Shown here: one piece after another, positions 58,822-64,000 of the stretch
How positions within the stretch are numbered: position 1 is the first letter of the stretch
Layout of the letters: each line of letters begins with the position of its first letter
From: JANQIO01 sp043585095
Lineage (GTDB): Bacteria > Pseudomonadota > Gammaproteobacteria > Pseudomonadales > Halieaceae
Direction of reading: 5' to 3'
Assembly (NCBI GenBank): GCA_043585095.1
Contig: CP121321.1
Location: 3,348,001-3,412,000 of the forward strand
Length of the DNA stretch: 64,000 nucleotides
Translations under genes and position numbers: made by a program
Notes under the pieces: generated by a model
The model's database searches: none
What the model saw: only the letters and a program-made list of their open reading frames with translations
Told to the model about the DNA's origin: nothing

Positions 58822-58920
58822 GTCGAGCCTGCGCTTCTGCATAAAGGGCGGCGTGACGCGCGCCTGACACAAAGTATTACAGGACATTGTTAACACGGCG
58901 GCGGTGTCAGGTAGAGGCAA

Positions 58921-59304
58921 TCAAAGTAACTGCAACACCGCGCCCACCAGACCACCGATGGTCAACGCCAATAATGCCAAACTGCCCAGAATGAAGCCCG
59001 GCGCGCGTTTCGCGGGGTCTTTAATGTAGCCCTTTGCATACAAGATACGACCTACGAGGAACATCACACCAAGACCAGCGCCAACCGTTGCGGAAACGTA
59101 ATAGCCAAAGATCCACAGTACCGGGAAAAAGATGATGAGCTGCTCAAGGGTGTTTTGCTGCACCCGAAACACGCGCTCAAACTGTTCATTACCTGCGCAG
59201 GCCGGGGCGCTGACCCCATTATCGCCGCGAGCTTTGCCGACCAGGATCGTCAGCACAAAATACTGAATCGAAACCAGCAGGGTCACAATTACTATCCATT
59301 CCAT
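58921..59304 (-). CDS. MAPEG-family membrane protein
   Basis: 127 aa with four hydrophobic helices. The MAPEG pattern FERVFRVQQNTLEQLIIFFP and GRILYAKGY is clear. Eukaryotic members conjugate glutathione or make eicosanoids; bacterial ones are poorly characterised and may act as glutathione transferases or peroxidases. It lies 50 bp downstream of the VOC gene and just before the DUF6279 lipoprotein on the same strand. Confidence 0.9.
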   Translation of the reverse strand: MEWIVIVTLLVSIQYFVLTILVGKARGDNGVSAPACAGNEQFERVFRVQQNTLEQLIIFFPVLWIFGYYVSATVGAGLGVMFLVGRILYAKGYIKDPAKRAPGFILGSLALLALTIGGLVGAVLQLL

Positions 59305-59354
59305 AGGGCAAGCTCTCTACACTGTCCAAACACGGGGATATTATACGCCTACTG

Positions 59355-59795
59355 CTAGCAGGGGTAATCTAACCCGTCCGTGGCAAACAGCATTTCAATA
59401 TTGCGAAAGCTCTTAAATTCTAAATGATTGCCGCTGGGATCTTTTATAAATAGCGTTTTTTGCTCGCCGCGCCGGCCCGCAAACCGGGTCGTGGGTGGGA
59501 TCACAAAGTTGATGCCCTGCGCCAACAGGCGGGCTTCCAGCGCGGCGAAATCCGGCCAAGGCAGTACCGGGCCAAAATGGCTGGCGGGAACCTGTTCGCC
59601 GTCAACGGGGTTGGTCGCAACAGCGGCAAGATCATCCACCAGATGCACCACTAGCTGATGACCCCAAAAGTCGTAATCGATCCAGCGATCACTGGCGCGA
59701 CCTTGCGGGCAGCCGAGCACCTCACCATAAAACTCGGCGGCGGCCTTCAGGTCCGTAACGGGTAGTGCCAAATGAAACGGGGCGCCGGTTACCAA
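59355..59795 (-). CDS. VOC-family (glyoxalase/dioxygenase-fold) protein
   Basis: 146 aa. One vicinal-oxygen-chelate unit pair: HLALPVTDLKAAAEFYGEVLG at the N-terminus with a metal-ligand His, and FIKDPSGNHLEFKSF at the C-terminus with the Glu ligand. It starts with TTG 59795 (GGAG upstream), overlapping the dehydratase gene end by seven bases, so they are co-transcribed. The substrate is unknown. Confidence 0.9.
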   Translation of the reverse strand: MVTGAPFHLALPVTDLKAAAEFYGEVLGCPQGRASDRWIDYDFWGHQLVVHLVDDLAAVATNPVDGEQVPASHFGPVLPWPDFAALEARLLAQGINFVIPPTTRFAGRRGEQKTLFIKDPSGNHLEFKSFRNIEMLFATDGLDYPC

Positions 59796-60760
59796 GGCAG
59801 GTTCTCCACGTCGACGTTGCCGCCACTAATCACACAGGCAACCTTGCGTCCACGAAACATTTCGGGGTGCTCGAGAAGCGCCGCGTAAGGCACCGCGCCG
59901 GAGGGTTCCACAACAGACTTCATGCGCGTCCACAGTAGCTTCATGGCATCAATGATACTGTCTTCCTCTACCGTGAGAATAGAATCAACGTGTTGAAGAA
60001 TGATCGGGTAGTTAAGCTCTCCGAGGCTGGTCAGCAAACCATCGGCTATTGTGTTGGGGTTAGTTTGCAACACTCGGTAACCCAGGCCAAAGGAGCGAAA
60101 CGCGTCATCAGCTCCGGCAGGTTCAGCGGCAATGACGGTCACATCCGGACGCAGACTCTTCACTGCGATCGCTACACCTGCGAGTTGACCTCCCCCTCCC
60201 ACTGACACCACAACGGTATCAATATCCGAACACTGCTCCAGTAACTCCAGCGCTATCGTGCCCTGGCCCGCTATCACTCGCGCGTCATCGTAGGGATGAA
60301 CAACGTGGGCATCGCTTTGCGCTACCACGTTAGCCAGAGCGCTTTCGCGCGCTTCCAGGGTGGGCTCGCATTCTATGATGTGTCCGCCATAGGCAGCCAC
60401 GGCCGCCTTTTTGACCGCCGGTGCCGTACTGGGCATCACAATATGCGCCGTTATACCGCGAGTGCCGGCAGCCATAGCCAGTGCCGCGCCGTGATTGCCG
60501 GATGAGTGGGTCGCAACACCTTTGGCCGCCGTTGTGTCGTCCAGGCCCAACACCGCATTGAGTGCGCCGCGGGCCTTAAACGCGCCGACGCGCTGCAGGT
60601 TTTCACATTTAAACACCACCTCACAGCCCACTTGGTCGGCCAGCAGTTGGCTACGACTCATTGGTGTTCGGTGGATAACATCGCGAATGCGGTCGTGCGC
60701 GGCTTGTATATCCGCGAGAGTCACCGTTTTAGGGTCGGAGACACTGACAGGCCCGGTCAT
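59789..60760 (-). CDS. PLP-dependent threonine/serine dehydratase-like enzyme
   Basis: 323 aa fold-type II PLP enzyme. Schiff-base Lys62 in RVGAFKARGAL; SSGNHGAALA binds substrate; VSVGGGGQLAG binds the cofactor phosphate. No C-terminal ACT domain, so it is of the catabolic, serine-racemase-like length, not biosynthetic IlvA. Threonine, serine or hydroxyaspartate are possible substrates. ATG 60760 was chosen; the frame continues to 61069 but that part lies within the divergent deacetylase gene. Confidence 0.9.
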   Translation of the reverse strand: MTGPVSVSDPKTVTLADIQAAHDRIRDVIHRTPMSRSQLLADQVGCEVVFKCENLQRVGAFKARGALNAVLGLDDTTAAKGVATHSSGNHGAALAMAAGTRGITAHIVMPSTAPAVKKAAVAAYGGHIIECEPTLEARESALANVVAQSDAHVVHPYDDARVIAGQGTIALELLEQCSDIDTVVVSVGGGGQLAGVAIAVKSLRPDVTVIAAEPAGADDAFRSFGLGYRVLQTNPNTIADGLLTSLGELNYPIILQHVDSILTVEEDSIIDAMKLLWTRMKSVVEPSGAVPYAALLEHPEMFRGRKVACVISGGNVDVENLPW

Positions 60761-60802
60761 GGATTTATACTCTGAAGTACTAAAACCGTTACTATACAAG
60801 AC

Positions 60803-61723
60803 ATGTCCCTGCTTTATCTTAGCCACGAAGACTGCACCCGGCACGTCATGCTGGAAACGCATCCCGAGAGCCCTGAGCGCCTGCGGCGTATTCAGGAAGC
60901 GGTGCAACAGCATGACTGGGCGGGCCTCCTCAACAGCAAAAAGGCTACCGAGCTCGATCTGACGAGCTACACCCGAATTCATCCAGAGGATTATCAGCAG
61001 CGCCTTGCTGATCTGGATCCGGGAGAGGGCATAGTGCGACTGGATCCCGATACCGCCATCAACTGCCATAGTTTGCGGGCAGCCAGGCTAGCCGCTGGTG
61101 CGACGGTAGAAGCGGTTGAGGCGGTCATGAGTGGAACCGCAGCCAGGGCATTTTGCGCCGTCAGGCCACCGGGCCATCACGCTGAAACAGCCAACCCCAT
61201 GGGATTCTGCGTGTTTAATAGTATCGCGCTAGCGGCAGAGCGGGCGCTTGCCCTGGGCGCGCAGCGCGTTGCCATAATCGACTTCGATGTGCACCACGGT
61301 AACGGCACCGTGGAGATATTTCTCGATCGCCCGGAGGTTATGGTGCTATCGAGCTTTCAACATCCCTTTTATCCACAGCGCTTTGATCAGATTGATGCGA
61401 AAAATATTGTGCTGACACCCTTGGCCGAGGGCACCGCCAGTAGCGCTTTTCGCTCGGCGGTAGAGCGGGACTGGTTGCCTGCACTGGCTGCACACCAACC
61501 GGATATTCTGCTGGTGTCCGCCGGCTTCGATGCGCATCGCGAAGACCCGCTGGCAGGACTGCAATTGGAGGATGGGGACTATCAATGGCTCAGCGCGCTG
61601 CTGATGGATGCCGCTGAGCGCCACTGCCAGGGAAAGCTGGTTTCCGCTCTGGAAGGCGGTTATCACCTCGATGCCTTAACGCGCAGCGTGATGGCGTATC
61701 TGCAGGTGCAGGCGCAAAGCTAG
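60803..61723 (+). CDS. Histone-deacetylase-family (class II-like) amidohydrolase
   Basis: 306 aa, normal for bacterial acetoin-utilisation/acetylpolyamine hydrolase relatives. The catalytic pair His125/His126 in RPPGHHAE, Zn ligands Asp162 and His164 in DFDVHHGNGT, and Asp243 in SAGFDAHREDP are all present. It removes acetyl groups from amines or lysines; the target is unknown. It is divergent from the PLP dehydratase gene (42-bp spacer) and 28 bp upstream of an Lrp-type regulator. Confidence 0.93.
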   Translation: MSLLYLSHEDCTRHVMLETHPESPERLRRIQEAVQQHDWAGLLNSKKATELDLTSYTRIHPEDYQQRLADLDPGEGIVRLDPDTAINCHSLRAARLAAGATVEAVEAVMSGTAARAFCAVRPPGHHAETANPMGFCVFNSIALAAERALALGAQRVAIIDFDVHHGNGTVEIFLDRPEVMVLSSFQHPFYPQRFDQIDAKNIVLTPLAEGTASSAFRSAVERDWLPALAAHQPDILLVSAGFDAHREDPLAGLQLEDGDYQWLSALLMDAAERHCQGKLVSALEGGYHLDALTRSVMAYLQVQAQS

Positions 61724-61751
61724 GCGCCGGCTTATCGGAGACACACTCACT

Positions 61752-62231
61752 ATGAAGCTAGACCGCATTGATCGCCGCATTCTGGAACAGCTACAAAAGA
61801 ATGGCCGCATCAGCAATCTAGAACTTGCCGATGCCGTTGGGCTCTCCCCCACCCCCTGCTCAAGGCGAGTCAAACGCCTCGAAGATTCGGGGCTAATCGA
61901 CGGGCACGTCACCTTATTGAATCAATCGAAGCTTGGCCTGAAGCTCACCGCCTTTATTAGTATTTCCATGGACAGGCATACCCCCGATCGCTTCGATGAC
62001 TTCGAGGCGCAGGTTAAGTGCTTCCCGGAGGTCATAGAGTGCGTTGTGGTCACGGGCAACAACGCGGATTACCTGGTGAAAGCCGTCGTGCCCGACATGG
62101 AGTACTACGAGGCCTTTCTCTTGGGCAAGCTCACACGAATCGAAGGCGTCACAGGTGTGGCCTCAAGTTTCGTACTGCGGCCTGTGGTCCGCAAAACGGC
62201 GTTGCCCCTGGAGCACATCGACCGAAGCTGA
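61752..62231 (+). CDS. Lrp/AsnC-family transcriptional regulator
   Basis: 159 aa. N-terminal winged helix-turn-helix (DRIDRRILEQLQKNGRISNL, then LSPTPCSRRVKRLEDSGLI) and a C-terminal RAM ligand domain (ECVVVTGNNADYLVKAVV). This group senses amino acids and often regulates a neighbouring catabolic gene; the PLP dehydratase is the natural candidate. It may share a transcript with the deacetylase gene 28 bp upstream. Confidence 0.94.
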   Translation: MKLDRIDRRILEQLQKNGRISNLELADAVGLSPTPCSRRVKRLEDSGLIDGHVTLLNQSKLGLKLTAFISISMDRHTPDRFDDFEAQVKCFPEVIECVVVTGNNADYLVKAVVPDMEYYEAFLLGKLTRIEGVTGVASSFVLRPVVRKTALPLEHIDRS

Positions 62232-62392
62232 GCGCGGCATACAAAACCGCTATTTTCATCCGCTTGTCTCGCTATAGCGCGAACGCGGCTGGCGTTATCG
62301 AAGATTTTGCTGGCAGTCCGCTGGTGGCGCACGGTGCTCAACTCCGAGAAATAGACTTCCAATGCGTGGCCTTGTGATAGCATCGCGCAGCC

Positions 62393-63616
62393 ATGTCTCT
62401 CCCACCCTCATCTTTAGAAGCTCCGAGCCGGGCGCCTGATTCGGAAAGCCCTCCGGGCAGCCTGCTGATCATATTGGCCGCCATGGTGTCCCTGGGGCCA
62501 CTAGCGATCGATATGTACCTCCCGGCGATGCCCGGTTTGGTCGACGCACTGGATACCACGACCAGCCGGGTGCAGCTGACCATCAGTAGCTTTCTGCTGG
62601 GCTTCAGTCTGTTCCATTTGGTTTGTGGACCTCTGGCAGACCGCTTTGGCCGCCGACCGATTATCTTGCTGGGGCTGGCGGGCTTTGTGCTGGCGTCTCT
62701 GGCCTGCGCCACGGCTACCACTATTGAAGAGCTGATCCTGTACCGCTTCATACAGGGCTTGAGTGCCTGCGTGGGGCCGACATTGGGTCGAACCGTGGCG
62801 AGAGATCGCTACGGACCCACTGGCGCAGCCCGCGCTCTGTCCTATATTGCGATGATAATGGCGCTAGCGCCGGCAGTCGCGCCCTCGCTGGGCGGGATTA
62901 TGCTGACCGTCCTGCCCTGGCCATCAGTATTCATTGCGCTCGCCGTCTACGCCGGGATTGTCGGGATCATCGTCGCGGTCAGGCTTCCCGAGTCGCTGCC
63001 CTCCCGTCAGGCTTTGCATCCGCTGAGCGTGTTTCGCAATTATCGTACCCTGATCGTTGACGCGCGGTACCGCGAGACAGCGCTGGCCAGCGCGCTCCTG
63101 TATGCGGGCATGGTCTGTTTCCTATCGGGGGCGAGCTTTGTATTTATCGATATGATGGGCGTCAGGCTAGAGTTTTTTGGCGCGCTTTTCGTCACCACAG
63201 TAGCCGGTTACATCACCGGCAGCGCGGTCAGCGCGCGTCTGGCAGTCAAGCGTGATTCAGAATTCATTATGCACTTCGGTGTACGGCTTGCTGTAGTCGG
63301 TGCGGCCAGTATGGTGGTAACACCGTTTTTGTGGTTCCATCCGGCCAGCATCATTGGACCTATGGCGCTGTTCGCGTTGGCGCTTGGCTTGGTGCTTCCG
63401 CATGCAATGGCCGTCGCATTGCGTGAGTTTCCCGATATGGCTGGCACGGCTTCGGCGCTGTTTGGGTTTCTGCAGATGGGCTTGTCTGCGGGAGCCGGCG
63501 CACTCGTTGGCAGCTGGTTGACGACCTCACCCCTACCCATGACGGCGACCATACTCGGGGGCTCGCTGCTGTCCTGGGCGTTGATCGCCCGCTTAAGGCA
63601 CAGGGATATGGCATAA
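62393..63616 (+). CDS. Bcr/CflA-family drug resistance MFS transporter
   Basis: 407 aa, 12 predicted helices. The subfamily start LGPLAIDMYLPAMP and the MFS loop motif GPLADRFGRRPIIL are clear, as is RFIQGLSACVGPTLGRTVARDRY in helix 4-5. It exports drugs or metabolites by proton antiport; some members export cysteine or related compounds, of note because a cysteine synthase follows 44 bp later. The 161-bp gap before it contains no gene. Confidence 0.93.
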   Translation: MSLPPSSLEAPSRAPDSESPPGSLLIILAAMVSLGPLAIDMYLPAMPGLVDALDTTTSRVQLTISSFLLGFSLFHLVCGPLADRFGRRPIILLGLAGFVLASLACATATTIEELILYRFIQGLSACVGPTLGRTVARDRYGPTGAARALSYIAMIMALAPAVAPSLGGIMLTVLPWPSVFIALAVYAGIVGIIVAVRLPESLPSRQALHPLSVFRNYRTLIVDARYRETALASALLYAGMVCFLSGASFVFIDMMGVRLEFFGALFVTTVAGYITGSAVSARLAVKRDSEFIMHFGVRLAVVGAASMVVTPFLWFHPASIIGPMALFALALGLVLPHAMAVALREFPDMAGTASALFGFLQMGLSAGAGALVGSWLTTSPLPMTATILGGSLLSWALIARLRHRDMA

Positions 63617-63660
63617 TTCAGGCCTCGCTTTTTCGGAGCGCGTACAGCGCGAACACCCCA

Positions 63661-64000
63661 ATGCACGCTCAGAACGTTACCCAACTCATAGGCAACACCC
63701 CTTTACTGTATCTGCGCGAAGCGTCAGAGCGCACCGGCTGCACCATACTCGGCAAGTCTGAATTCCTGAATCCCGGCGGGTCGGTAAAAGACCGCACCGC
63801 TCTTGGCATTATTCGTGATGCAGAGGCCAGCGGCCGGCTTGGTCCCGGTGGCACTATTGTTGAGGGAACCGCCGGCAACACCGGCATTGGGCTTACCTTG
63901 TTGGCCAATGCGCTGGGATACCAAAGCGTTGTGGTTATGCCGATGAGCCAAAGCAAAGAAAAAATCGATACTCTGGAGCTGCTAGGTGCAGACCTTCATC
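63661..64000 (+). CDS. Cysteine synthase-family PLP enzyme, truncated by window edge
   Basis: The first 113 codons of a fold-type II PLP enzyme: TQLIGNTPLLYL, Schiff-base Lys43 in NPGGSVKDRT, and EGTAGNTGIGLT as the substrate loop, then VVVMPMSQSKEKI. This is the O-acetylserine sulfhydrylase pattern (cysteine from O-acetylserine and sulfide); the TAGNTGIGL variant also occurs in some cystathionine beta-synthase-like relatives, so CysK versus a relative is not settled. The frame runs off the right edge. Confidence 0.9.
   Translation, partial: MHAQNVTQLIGNTPLLYLREASERTGCTILGKSEFLNPGGSVKDRTALGIIRDAEASGRLGPGGTIVEGTAGNTGIGLTLLANALGYQSVVVMPMSQSKEKIDTLELLGADLH

Noticed and set aside
60761..61069. 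103-residue N-terminal extension of the PLP dehydratase
   Set aside because: It lies antisense to the start of the histone-deacetylase-family gene; ATG 60760 gives the standard length.
23535..64000. Prophage, integrative element or IS insertion
   Set aside because: No integrase, transposase, phage structural gene, tRNA target or flanking direct repeat was seen; gene content is ordinary chromosomal.

Overview
The window looks like a chromosomal segment of a marine-type gammaproteobacterium. Moderately high GC, the parE / cpdA / DUF1249 / divergent tolC synteny, a two-domain GlnE, a fused kinase-GNAT ArgA and a split dTDP-rhamnose pathway all fit Gammaproteobacteria. I cannot name the genus; placement near Halieaceae/Cellvibrionales is only an impression. 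No rRNA, tRNA, CRISPR array, IS element or prophage gene was seen.

Region 1 (1-23178, minus strand) is one open coding frame. It starts at 23178 and runs off the left edge with no stop, at least 7,726 codons. The N-terminal 2,650 residues hold a LEDRVLLDAA-type leader, a DUF4347 domain, a choice-of-anchor-L-like domain, many VCBS/cadherin-like domains and two LamG-like domains. They are followed by about 54 head-to-tail copies of a 282-bp (94-aa) cadherin-like 'tandem-95' unit that look identical at the DNA level. It is a giant, very acidic surface adhesin, probably exported by a type I system. The long open frame on the plus strand here is a shadow.

Region 2 (23535-31180): a TauD-type dioxygenase overlaps a sensor protein carrying both a PP2C phosphatase and an RsbW-type kinase, followed by a STAS antagonist (a partner-switching module). 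Then come a class I glutamine amidotransferase, a divergent alanine/glycine:cation symporter, a PAP2 phosphatase and an MJ1255/VC2487-type glycosyltransferase.

Region 3 (31349-41652): an SRPBCC protein, an eight-haem cytochrome c with HEAT/TPR tail, a membrane diguanylate cyclase and a DUF4156 lipoprotein on plus. The conserved parE, cpdA, DUF1249 block lies on minus, and tolC plus a methyltransferase diverge on plus.

Region 4 (41688-53431) is an envelope-glycan region. An overlapping minus-strand trio (GT4 glycosyltransferase, methyltransferase, alpha/alpha-barrel protein) is followed by rfbA-rfbC on plus and rfbD-rfbB on minus. rfbD-rfbB lie downstream of glnE and an orphan GspE/PilB ATPase.

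Region 5 (53587-64000) is housekeeping: a Pit phosphate transporter, argE and argA, an RDD membrane protein, a DUF6279 lipoprotein, a MAPEG protein, a VOC protein, a PLP-dependent dehydratase, a histone-deacetylase-family amidohydrolase, an Lrp/AsnC regulator, a Bcr/CflA efflux pump and the start of a cysteine synthase.

The outstanding feature is the perfect repeat array. A plausible but unproven theme links the adhesin with the partner-switching module, the diguanylate cyclase, TolC and the surface-glycan genes as attachment/biofilm functions.
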